From contig NZ_JAHCAS010000003.1 in NCBI RefSeq assembly GCF_019634775.1, positions 1 through 64,000 on the forward strand: a stretch of 64,000 nt of DNA. Direction: 5' to 3'. Below, one piece after another: positions 1-8,200 of this stretch. A program made the position numbers and the translations under genes. This DNA is from Dokdonella sp. (GTDB lineage: Bacteria > Pseudomonadota > Gammaproteobacteria > Xanthomonadales > Rhodanobacteraceae). Position 1 is the stretch's first letter. Each line of letters opens with the position of its first letter. The notes beneath the pieces were generated by a model. It was given only the letters and a program-made list of their open reading frames with translations. It ran no database searches and was not told the origin of the DNA.

Positions 1-1347
1 CGTGTAGTTGCAGCAGGCGGCTACGATCCGAACATCGCTTTTTGGGATGAGTCGCCGGGGAGTCAGACATTCTGCCCAACCCCAGGAAGCGAGCGCGAAT
101 GCGGGTCAAACTATACAAACAACTTCGGCGAGCCCCCGCAGGAACTCGTAGCTGCTGCAAAGTCCGTTTTCTCGACGATCTATCCCGGCAAGGACTGGGC
201 ACCAACGCTTGAATGTGGTGATTCCTTCGGTACGCCGTCCGGTGACGGTCTTGGCCTTTGCACCGGCACGTCCATGTCCGCCCCCCAGATCTCCGGCGTG
301 GTCGGCATCCTGCGCTCGATCAATCCGCTCGCAACGACCAGCAAGCCCGTTCTCGGCTTTGGCGATGTGGCTGGTATCCGTAGCGTACTCGCGCAGACCA
401 CGTTCGAGGCGCAGATCGCACAAGGATGGACGCCGACGTTCGGCCATGGTCGCGTCGATGCGGCCGCAGCAGCCCGGCGCATGCTCGGAACGGTTCAAGG
501 GCGCACCGTGAAGAACAGGGTAACTCCGCTGTTTCGGCTGTACGGCGCCAACGCGAAGGACTATGCCGACACGACCTCTCCCCAGTTCGCAATCGCAATT
601 GCGATCAACCAGGCGGGTGCCTATCAGACACAAGGCTCTCTGATCCCCGGCTATGACGAATTCCCGCCCGACCCGGGAGCCGAAACGCCGCTGCCCACGC
701 CGCGCGCCGCGATCTACGTGCTCACCACGGAATACAAACCGCGCCCCGAATGGCCGGCGCTCGTTCCGCTCTACCAGATGGACCGGTCACGAAACTATCC
801 GATCGGATGCACGCCGCCGACGCCAGGCTGTAACACCAAGAATAGGGACTACATCCTCGTCACGACGACGGCACATATCGAACAGGCGTATGCGGATGGG
901 TACAAGCTGCGCACCATTCAGGGCTACATCTACCAGCCATGCACCGTGGAGCCGGCCTGCATCCCGCCTGGTACCGAAAAGATGTATCGCGCCTGCAAGA
1001 CAGCAGATGACGATTGCGCGACGTTCCTCGAAAGCGAGCGCACCACGTTCGAGGCCGCTGGCTATACCGCAGCCTATCCGAGCGGCAGCAACAAAGTGCT
1101 GGGCTACGCCTATCCCTATGCCGACAACGACCCTCCGCGTTTCCCTGGTGGTCCGGTAGGCGATGGACTGGTCGACGGTTTCGAGTGGGTGATCGGCACG
1201 AAGATCGACTCTTGGGATTCCGACGGAGATGGGGACGGCGATGTCGAGGAGTTTCCGATGGTCGGTGTCGCTGTAAGCGATCCCTGTAGTGGCTTGGGTG
1301 GTTACAGCTGTCCAGCGGATGTGATCTTCAAGAACGGGTTCCAATAG
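1..1347 (+). CDS. Subtilisin-like (S8) secreted serine protease, 3' part
   Basis: The frame is open from the first base, so the 5' end lies outside the window and 448 residues are visible. The catalytic-serine motif GTSMSAP is encoded near 265-285, with the nucleophile Ser codon at 271-273, as in peptidase family S8. The Asp and His of the triad are upstream and unseen. A long extension of over 300 residues follows, with paired cysteines that suggest an exported, disulfide-bonded protein. Near the C-terminus an Asp/Gly-rich stretch (SDGDGDGDVEEF) looks like a calcium-binding loop, and the protein ends in IFKNGFQ. Similar short IF-x-(N/D)GF tails are, from memory, common on secreted proteins of Lysobacterales. 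The substrate is unknown. Confidence 0.8.
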   Translation, partial: RVVAAGGYDPNIAFWDESPGSQTFCPTPGSERECGSNYTNNFGEPPQELVAAAKSVFSTIYPGKDWAPTLECGDSFGTPSGDGLGLCTGTSMSAPQISGVVGILRSINPLATTSKPVLGFGDVAGIRSVLAQTTFEAQIAQGWTPTFGHGRVDAAAAARRMLGTVQGRTVKNRVTPLFRLYGANAKDYADTTSPQFAIAIAINQAGAYQTQGSLIPGYDEFPPDPGAETPLPTPRAAIYVLTTEYKPRPEWPALVPLYQMDRSRNYPIGCTPPTPGCNTKNRDYILVTTTAHIEQAYADGYKLRTIQGYIYQPCTVEPACIPPGTEKMYRACKTADDDCATFLESERTTFEAAGYTAAYPSGSNKVLGYAYPYADNDPPRFPGGPVGDGLVDGFEWVIGTKIDSWDSDGDGDGDVEEFPMVGVAVSDPCSGLGGYSCPADVIFKNGFQ

Positions 1348-1552
1348 TCGGCAAAACTCATCGGCGTTCATGACCAGCAGGCTACATGCGGTGCCGAATC
1401 AATTTCCCTTTGCTACGGATTGCGCAGACATCGCTTCAAAGTTCTCCCTGGCAGCGACACTTGGTATCGATCCGTTGCAACACGAAATCGCCTCGCAGTT
1501 CGACTCGCTCTATCCGAGTTCCGTATGTCAGCGCGAAATCTCAGAGTGGTGA

Positions 1553-1759
1553 TCGAATGTCTTCCCCGTAGTCGAATCCGAATATCCATATTTTGAGCTA
1601 ATAGGCCGCCTCGCCGCCTCGCGGCCTCAGCGCCTTGCTGATAAAAAAACACGTAAAATCAAAGGCATGGGGCGTAAACTGCGAATTTCTCAGGAATCCC
1701 TGCCAACCCTCAACTACTACCGGCAACTCGCCGAGAGGCCCGTTGCCGAGCTGGTCTGA
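1553..1759 (+). pseudogene. C-terminal fragment of an unidentified gene
   Basis: After an in-frame TGA at 1550 there is an open stretch of about 68 codons ending in TGA at 1757-1759. It reads like real protein (…YPYFELIGRLAAS…, then a Lys/Arg-rich part, then SLPTLNYYRQLAERPV), but has no start at its 5' end. Only its last 30 codons follow an ATG, at 1667. It is probably the 3' remnant of a larger gene. The bases just after it (CACGAAAGCCGGGGCGG at about 1779-1795) resemble the outer end of an insertion sequence, so it could be a transposase tail, but I do not recognise the family. Confidence 0.3.
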
Positions 1760-1981
1760 CTTAAACCAAACAGCCTCCACGAAAGCCGGGGCGGTTCACG
1801 ACGCTAGTATGCATCAAAGTAGCTCCAACGTAGTGCCGAATTTGGGCGCTCATAGGACATTAAAATCGGCGGCAAACAATGGGGCTTTGTTGGGGTATCT
1901 GCCGACTTCGGGTTAGTTATTTGGACGATTTGGAGTGCCTTGTTGACCGAACTGAGGGCGATTGATTGGAAGCAGACACCG

Positions 1982-2122
1982 ATGGCCCGCATTTTTCGGC
2001 GTTGCGTTCCCAATGGCCCGCATTTTTTGGCGTTGCGTTCCCAATGGCCCGCAATTTTTGACGGCAGTTCTCGGTGGCACGGAGAAAATTGCGTCGTTGG
2101 CCCGCATTTGTGGCGTTGGCGG
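1982..2122. repeat. 31-bp tandem repeat next to dif
   Basis: Two adjacent 31-bp units at 1982-2012 and 2013-2043 differ at one base. Each starts ATGGCCCGCATTTTT and ends GTTGCGTTCCCA. A third, diverged unit starts at 2044 and a fourth partial copy of the GGCCCGCATTT core appears at about 2098. There is no spacer structure as in CRISPR, and no coding frame is preserved across all copies. Confidence 0.7.
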
Positions 2123-2232
2123 CACACATCGGATTTCCGGGAACAACGAGGACAGTGAAAATGTCGAAGTCCGTTGGGCCAACGGCAACTTGGAAGAGCG
2201 CGCGCGTCCTGGAACCGGTTCTGGCTGGTCAT

Positions 2233-2260
2233 TGTGCGCATAATGCATATTATGTCAAAT
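2233..2260. other. dif: dif site (XerCD chromosome-dimer resolution site)
   Basis: The 28 bp match the E. coli dif sequence at 25 positions, compared from memory. The XerC-side arm is TGTGCGCATAA (2233-2243; E. coli GGTGCGCATAA). The 6-bp central region is TGCATA (E. coli TGTATA). The XerD-side arm is TTATGTCAAAT (2250-2260; E. coli TTATGTTAAAT). XerC and XerD recombine here to resolve chromosome dimers under FtsK control at the septum. The site is intergenic, as expected, and marks the replication terminus. Filamentous phages of related genera integrate at such sites, which may explain the broken DNA on its left. Confidence 0.9.
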
Positions 2261-2559
2261 ACAGAATCGCCGCGGAATACTTCTCGCGCCGTTGCTCGCC
2301 GCCGTGCCGCGCTTCGCCGCATGGCAGGAATTCGTATGCGCGGCACCCTGCCTGCGGCGCATCCGGCAACGAGCAACGCCGCACCTGCCGCCACCGCGCT
2401 GGCCAGGAATGTCCTGATCAATCCCACAACGGCGTGACCGTCCTGTGCGGGCGCAGATCAAGGCGCGACGGCGAAGCCAGACTGGCCGTCCGCCGAGCCG
2501 GCGCGAAGCAGTTTTCGGTGACAGCTTGTTGAGCAGCGAAGCAGCAACGGTTGCAACAG

Positions 2560-2913
2560 TCACCCCGCCGCCGAGAACTCCTCATAAGCCGCCAAGGCGT
2601 TGGCGGCATACATCAGCGACGGGCCACCACCCATGTACACGGCCACGCCGAGCATCTCCCTGAACTCCTCGGCTGTAGCGCCGAGACGGACCAGTGCCTT
2701 GGCATGAAAGCCCAGGCAGGCATCGCAGCGGTTGGCGACACCGATCGCCATGGCGATCAGTTCCTTCGTCTTCTCGTCGAGCGCGCCGGGAGCGAGCGCG
2801 GCCTTGCTGAGTGCGCCGAAGCCTTGCATCACATCGGCGTTGTGGGTGCGCAGCGGCGTAAGGTTCCTGGAGACATTGCGGGTCAGGTCGGTGTAGGAGG
2901 TTGTGGCTGACAT
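2560..2913 (-). CDS. AhpD-like / carboxymuconolactone decarboxylase family protein
   Basis: A 117-residue protein of the CMD/AhpD fold. The family's redox motif is present as CDACLGFH in mid-protein (CxxC plus a nearby His), which suggests a small alkylhydroperoxidase or thiol-disulfide activity rather than true lactone decarboxylation. A GGAG ribosome site lies 7-8 bases before the ATG at 2913. It follows the repressor gene after about 150 bp on the same strand, so it may belong to the same sulfur or peroxide response unit. Its exact substrate cannot be deduced. Confidence 0.8.
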   Translation of the reverse strand: MSATTSYTDLTRNVSRNLTPLRTHNADVMQGFGALSKAALAPGALDEKTKELIAMAIGVANRCDACLGFHAKALVRLGATAEEFREMLGVAVYMGGGPSLMYAANALAAYEEFSAAG

Positions 2914-3064
2914 GGAGGGTCTCCGTTACGGGATGGTCGGGAAAGTCATGGAGCAGGAAATTGCAGGGACGGGGCGAGCAACGAGTTCGGGGCGAATTGA
3001 ACGCGCCGGCTGCAATCCGCGCGGGTAGCCGGCTCCACGCTGCGCGGCCAAGTCAAGAATGCGA

Positions 3065-3415
3065 TCACGCCGCCCTCTTCCTGCCACGTGTGCGCAGCGG
3101 CGCGCAGTAGATGCCGTGCAGGGCACCCATCACTTCCGCCCCTGGGCCGGGCATCAGCGAATAGAAGATCGTCTGCGCCTCGCGTCGCGTCTTGACGAGG
3201 TTCTCCTCGCGCAGCACGGCCAGGTGCTGTGACAGTGCCGACTGGCTGAGATCGAGCAGGTCGTTGATCTCACCGACTGAACGTTCGCCATCGGCCAGCA
3301 GGCACAGGATCTGCAGGCGCTTCTCATTGGCCAGGGCCTTCAGCAGGCGCGCGGCGTCGCCGGCATGAGCCTGCATGGCCGAGAGATCGAACGTTGTCTT
3401 GATTTGGGTTGCCAT
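3065..3415 (-). CDS. ArsR-family repressor of the BigR/SqrR persulfide-sensor type
   Basis: A 116-residue winged-helix regulator. The recognition helix reads LSQSALSQHLAVLR, typical of ArsR/SmtB proteins. With the ATG at 3415 (ACGGAG ribosome site 5 bases upstream, inside the end of the rhodanese gene), the only two cysteines are Cys38 (ILCLLADGE) and Cys104 (IYCAPL). Their 66-residue spacing equals that of the sensing pair in SqrR (C41/C107) and BigR (C42/C108), which form a tetrasulfide bridge with reactive sulfur. It likely represses its own operon and the divergent RND operon until sulfide or persulfide accumulates. An upstream in-frame start at 3454 exists but lacks this ribosome site. 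Confidence 0.85.
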   Translation of the reverse strand: MATQIKTTFDLSAMQAHAGDAARLLKALANEKRLQILCLLADGERSVGEINDLLDLSQSALSQHLAVLREENLVKTRREAQTIFYSLMPGPGAEVMGALHGIYCAPLRTRGRKRAA

Positions 3416-3417
3416 CG

Positions 3418-3807
3418 TCACTCCGTAGGGATCGCCGGATTGGCGTTGCGCCATGCCTCGAAGCCGCCGGCAAGCGAAAGGACGTCGGTGAAGCCGAGTT
3501 CCTGCAGGCTGTCGGCCGCCAGCGCGGAGCGACCGCCCGTGCGACAGTACAGGACCAGTCGGCGCGAGGTATTGGCCAGGGATTCTTCCGCGACGCAGGC
3601 CATGGCCGGATGCGCGTGGATCTGGAATTCGAGCACGCCTCGCGGGATGTTCACCGCTCCCGGCAGGTGACCCTGCGCGTATTCGCCTGGCTCGCGCACA
3701 TCGATCAATACGACGCCACCTTGAGACATGCTGCTCAGATCGGTCGGCGAGACCTCTCGGATACGTGCGCGGGCTTCGGTCACGAGTTGTTCGACGGTGC
3801 GTGTCAT
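3418..3807 (-). CDS. Rhodanese-like sulfurtransferase
   Basis: A single-domain rhodanese of 129 residues. The active-site loop CRTGGRSALA carries the persulfide-forming cysteine, and the family signatures VLIDVREPGEY and GHLPGAVNIP precede it. It would move sulfane sulfur between thiols in the cytoplasm. It is the first gene of a minus-strand unit: its TGA is 2 bases from the ATG of the ArsR-type repressor. Pairing of a rhodanese with a two-cysteine ArsR protein fits sulfide and persulfide homeostasis. The promoter lies at 3836-3864. Confidence 0.88.
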   Translation of the reverse strand: MTRTVEQLVTEARARIREVSPTDLSSMSQGGVVLIDVREPGEYAQGHLPGAVNIPRGVLEFQIHAHPAMACVAEESLANTSRRLVLYCRTGGRSALAADSLQELGFTDVLSLAGGFEAWRNANPAIPTE

Positions 3808-3827
3808 GGCGGCCCTCCGAATATCAG

Positions 3828-3864
3828 TTGAAATTAAAATAAGACGATACTAAATTAGTGTCAA
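3828..3864. promoter_or_regulatory. Overlapping divergent promoters with operator-like palindrome
   Basis: Rightward: -35 TTGAAA (3828-3833), 17-bp spacer, -10 TAAATT (3851-3856), toward the RND operon. Leftward: -35 TTGACA (3864-3859), 17-bp spacer, -10 TATTTT (3841-3836), toward the rhodanese-repressor operon. The two occupy the same 37 bp. A perfect 5-1-5 palindrome, ACTAA-A-TTAGT (3849-3859), covers the rightward -10 and touches the leftward -35. One bound ArsR dimer could shut both promoters. The stretch is strikingly AT-rich for this genome. Confidence 0.65.
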
Positions 3865-3963
3865 CCGGCGGTACGGCGCCCAGCCCCTACCCCCGGCACC
3901 TTCGAGTCCGAACGCATGGCCGAAGGGAACGCACGACAATCACACGACCCGGGAGACATCACC

Positions 3964-4167
3964 ATGAACATCGACCGTGCCATTCTCGCCTTCGCCGGCG
4001 TGATGATCCTCGTCAGCCTCGCGCTCGCCCATTATGTTTCACCGTTGTGGCTGTGGCTGACGGCCTTCGTCGGCGCCAACATGCTGCAGGCCAGTTTCAC
4101 TGGCTTCTGTCCGACGGCGTTCGTTTTCCGCAAGCTCGGCCTGTCCAGCGGCTGCGCGTTCAAGTAG
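3964..4167 (+). CDS. Small YgaP-like (DUF2892) inner-membrane protein
   Basis: A 67-residue protein with two predicted membrane helices (about residues 6-22 and 24-40) followed by GFCPTAFVFRKLGLSSGCAFK. This matches the DUF2892 unit that forms the membrane part of the rhodanese YgaP. The two Cys residues in the tail could handle sulfane sulfur. The ATG has GGGAG 8 bases upstream. It is the first gene of the rightward operon with the RND pump and faces the rhodanese gene across a shared promoter, so the YgaP-like halves are encoded separately here. Confidence 0.75.
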   Translation: MNIDRAILAFAGVMILVSLALAHYVSPLWLWLTAFVGANMLQASFTGFCPTAFVFRKLGLSSGCAFK

Positions 4168-4176
4168 GGCTCCGAC

Positions 4177-5256
4177 GTGAAGCCTGGCGTCATTGGTGCC
4201 CGCCGTTCTGCCCTGCCCTTGCTGTTGGCCTCCGCGCTGGCGGCCTGCAGTGGCTCGGGCGAGCCCGTATCGGTCATGACGATCGGCAGTCTGGACACGC
4301 TGGAGGTCCGCGCGGCCGATCACACGCAGGGACGCGCCTGGGATGGCGTGGTCGAGGCGGTACGCCAGGCCACGCTGTCGGCACAGACCAGCGGCCGCGT
4401 TGCGGAAGTGCTGCATGACGTGAACGATCGTACTGCAGAGGGTGCGGTGCTGGTTCGGCTGAGCGCTGTGGAGCAGCAGGCCGGCGTGGACACCGCGCGC
4501 GCGCAATTGCGTGCCGCGGAGGCCGTTGCTGCCGAAGCCGAAGGCAACTACCGCCGTTACCTGGAGCTCTCGCAGGCACACCACGTATCGAAAGCACAGC
4601 TCGATCAGATGCAGCGCGCACGTGATTCAGCCTTCGCCACGCGTGATGCCGCGCGGGCGCAGCTCGCGGCCGCGGGCCAGCAGACCCGCTACACCACCAT
4701 CCGCGCCCCCTGGCCTGGCATCGTCAGTCGTCGCGACGTCGAGCCAGGCGAAAGTGTCGGCGTCGGCCAACCATTGATGACGCTGTTCTCGCCCGATGCC
4801 CTGCGCGTCGAGGTCGGCATTCCTCAGTCGGATGCCGCCGAGGTGCGCGCACGGCCGAGGGCGGATCTCGTCTTCGATGATGGCCGTCGCGTCGAAGCCG
4901 CCGAGGTGATCGTGTTTCCCGCCGCCGATCCGGCGACGCATACAGTCAGGGTGCGCGTGCAACTGCCGCCCCTCGATCCGGTGCCGGTGCCGGGAACCAC
5001 GGCCAAGGTCGTGTTCCCCGCACTGGGCGGCGCGACGTATGCGCAGGTACCGCTGGCGGCACTGATCCGGCGTGGCGAGGTCAATGCGGTATACGTGCTG
5101 ACGGACGGGAGGTTGTCACTGCGCCAGGTTCGACTCGGCGAACATGCAGGCGATCGTGTCGACGTGATCGCCGGACTGCGGCCGGGCGAGGCCATCGCCG
5201 CCGACCCGGTCGCCGCGGCGCAGGCGCTCGCGGCGGCACGCAAGGGCATGAAATGA
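4177..5256 (+). CDS. RND efflux periplasmic adaptor (HlyD/MFP family) lipoprotein
   Basis: A 359-residue membrane-fusion protein that would link the inner-membrane pump to an outer-membrane channel. It starts with GTG 9 bases after the preceding stop. A signal peptide ends in LAAC, so Cys24 would be lipidated. The biotinyl-lipoyl half (SAQTSGRVAEVLHDVND) and its partner (TTIRAPWPGIVSRRDVEPGE) flank a short alpha-helical hairpin, and beta-barrel and membrane-proximal domains follow. Its stop overlaps the pump's ATG by 4 bp. No outer-membrane factor gene is adjacent, so a TolC-like partner elsewhere is inferred. Confidence 0.88.
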   Translation: MKPGVIGARRSALPLLLASALAACSGSGEPVSVMTIGSLDTLEVRAADHTQGRAWDGVVEAVRQATLSAQTSGRVAEVLHDVNDRTAEGAVLVRLSAVEQQAGVDTARAQLRAAEAVAAEAEGNYRRYLELSQAHHVSKAQLDQMQRARDSAFATRDAARAQLAAAGQQTRYTTIRAPWPGIVSRRDVEPGESVGVGQPLMTLFSPDALRVEVGIPQSDAAEVRARPRADLVFDDGRRVEAAEVIVFPAADPATHTVRVRVQLPPLDPVPVPGTTAKVVFPALGGATYAQVPLAALIRRGEVNAVYVLTDGRLSLRQVRLGEHAGDRVDVIAGLRPGEAIAADPVAAAQALAAARKGMK

Positions 5257-8200
5257 GCACGCGGGACGCCACGTCGCGGCTGGATGTTTCCGGCCGCATC
5301 GCCGCGCTCTTCCAGAGCAATCCGCTGACGCCGATTCTTGCGCTGATCGGCCTATTGCTCGGCCTGATTGCGGTGGCAGTCACGCCGCGCGAGGAAGAGC
5401 CGCAGATCGACGTCACCATGGCCAATGTCATCGTGCCGTTCCCCGGAGCCGACGCGCGCCAGGTCGAGCAGATGGTGACGTATCCGCTCGAACAATTGTT
5501 GTCGGAAATCGAGGAGGTGAAGCACGTCCACTCGATCAGCCGCCCCGGCATGGTGGTGGCGACCGTGGAGTTCGAGGTCGGCGTGAAGCGCCAGCCAGCC
5601 CTGGTACGGCTGTACGACAAGGTGTACTCGCACCAGGACTGGATGCCGGCGAATCTCGGTGTCGGCCAGCCCATCATCAGGCCCAAGGGCATCGACGACG
5701 TGCCGGTAATGGCGCTGACCCTTTGGACCGACGATACGCAACGTGGTGCGCGCGAGCTGGCCGAAGTCGCACACACCCTGGAAACCGAGCTCAAGCGCAT
5801 CCCCGGCACGCGCGACGTGTTCACGATCGGTGCGCCGGAGCGCGCGTTGATGGTGGAGCTCGATGCGACGCGCTTGGCCAGTCATGGCCTGACCGTGCAC
5901 GACCTTGCCGGCACCTTGCAGGCGGCGAATCTTGCCCGCCAGGCCGGCGAGCGTGTCGGCGCGGATGGTGTGGTGCAGGTGACGTCGGGCCGGTTTCTCG
6001 CCGACCGTGGCGAAGTGGCCAACCTCGTGCTCGGCATGGCCAACGGACAGCCGGTGCGATTACAGGACGTCGCCAGCGTGCGCGATGCCACCGATGCGCC
6101 GTCGAGTTACGTCTGGCACGGCGCGCCGCCGGGTCGAGAAGGCCCTGCCAGTGGCGTTGCGCCAGCAGTCACGCTGGCCATCGCCAAGAAGCCGGGCAGC
6201 AATGCCTCGGACATCACGCGCACCGCCCTGGAACGGATCGACGCCTTGCGCGGACAGATCATTCCCGAGGGTATCCACGTTGAAGTCACACGTGACTACG
6301 GCCTTACCGCCAGCGACAAGGCATCGACCCTGATCCGCAAGCTCGTGTTCGCAACCGGCTCGGTGGTGCTGCTGGTGCTGTTCGCGCTCGGCCGTCGTGA
6401 GGCCATCGTGATCGGTACTGCCGTGGTGCTGACGCTTGCGCTGACCTTGTTCGCCTCGATGGCGATGGGTTTCACGCTCAATCGCGTCTCGCTGTTTGCT
6501 CTGATCTTCTCGATCGGCATCCTCGTCGACGACGCCATCGTCGTGGTCGAGAACATCCACAGACACATGGCTCGTGGCGGGTTGTCGCTGCGCGAAGCGA
6601 TCCCGCCTGCGGTCAACGAGGTCGGTGGCCCGACCATCCTCGCCACATTCACCGTGATCGCTGCACTGATGCCGATGGCCTTCGTCTCCGGGTTGATGGG
6701 TCCGTACATGCGCCCCATTCCGGTCAACGCCTCGGTCGGCATGTTGCTGTCGCTGGGCATCGCACTGGTGGTAACGCCGTGGCTCTCCTTGAAACTGCTG
6801 CGTCGCCACGCCAGCAGCGGTGGCGACGCGCAGGACGCAAGCGCGCATGCCCACGGCACCATGGCCGCACGCCTGCATCGAATGTTCGAACGGTTGATGC
6901 GGCCGTTCCTCGATGACCGGAGCGGCGCGCGCCGCCGACGCTTGCTGTTCGTGGCGATGGGGATGCTGGTGCTGCTCGCCGCGAGCCTGGCAGGCTTCAA
7001 GTTGGTCGTGCTGAAGATGTTGCCGCTGGACAACAAGTCGGAGTTCCAGGTCGTGGTCGACCTGCCCGAGGGGCGCACGCTCGAGGACACGGGAGCATTG
7101 CTGGCTGATCTCACCGCCGTGCTCGATCGTGTTCCCGAGGTTCGGCACTATCAGGTTCACGCCGGCACCGCTGCACCGATCAACTTCAACGGCCTGGTGC
7201 GTCAATACGACCTGCGCACCGGCGCAAACGTCGGCGACGTGCAGGTGAATCTGGTCGACCGCCACGAACGCCGACGCAAGAGCCACGAAATCGCGGTCGC
7301 ACTGCGTCCGTTGCTGGCCGACGTTGGCCGGCGTCACGATGCGTCGGTCAAGCTGGTTGAAGTACCCCCGGGTCCGCCGGTGCTGTCGCCAATCGTCGCC
7401 GAGATCTACGGTCCCGACTATGCACGCATGCGCGAGGTCGGTCGTGCACTCGGGCAGCGCTTCCTCGAAACCGAAGGCATCGTCGACGTCGACACCAGTG
7501 TCGAAGCCGATGCGCCGCGCGAGCTGATCCTCATCGATCGTGTGCGTGCCGCACGTCTCGGCGTTGCACAGTCGGAGATTGCCGAAGTCATCGCCGCCGG
7601 CCTCTCTGGCCTGGACGCGACCCATGTCATCGATGACAGTTCGAAGTATCCGCGCCCGATCCGCCTGCGCCTGCCGGTCTCGGACCAGGCCACGCTCGAT
7701 GGCCCGCTCGCGCTGCGCGTGCGCGGCAGTGATGGCCGACTCGTGCCGCTGTCCGAGCTGGTGACCGTTCAGCGCACGGCGTGGGATGGCGCCATTCATC
7801 ACAAGGATCTGCTGCCGGTGGTCTACGTGATGGGTGATGAAAGCAGCCGCATCGACAGTCCGCTGTACGGCATGTTCGATCTCGTCGACCAGATTGCCGG
7901 CAGCGCCATCGAGGGGCAGCACCTGGCGCAATCCTTCATCCGCCAGCCGGCAGACATCACGGGTTTCGGCATCAAGTGGGATGGCGAATGGCAGATCACC
8001 TATGAGACCTTCCGCGACATGGGGCTGGCCTATGCAGCAGGCATGATCCTGATCTACCTGCTGGTGGTGGCATGGTTCCGCGACTACGTGCTGCCGCTGG
8101 TGATCATGGCACCGATTCCGCTGACCGTGATTGGCGTGATGCCGGGCCACGCCCTGCTCGGCATGCAGTTCACCGCCACCTCGATGATCGGCATGATCGC

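Larger units (their letters stand above)
1348..2559. other. Gene-poor terminus region around dif
   Basis: About 1.2 kb lies between the protease stop and the AhpD-like gene. No intact gene is convincing here. The stretch contains a broken reading frame (1553-1759), a 31-bp tandem repeat block (1982-2122) and the dif site (2233-2260). AT content is patchily higher than in the flanking genes. A minus-strand GTG frame from 2427 begins with a hydrophobic, lipobox-like start but then runs into low-quality sequence across dif, and it was not accepted as a gene. Confidence 0.6.

Noticed and set aside
1370..1552. 60-codon frame after the protease gene
   Set aside because: It has no ribosome site and no protein-like pattern.
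1804..2427. Minus-strand frame starting with a lipoprotein-like signal peptide (ending VAGCAAG)
   Set aside because: After about 26 residues the sequence becomes Arg-rich and unstructured and passes through dif and the tandem repeats. The start is GTG without a ribosome site. It is at most a decayed remnant.
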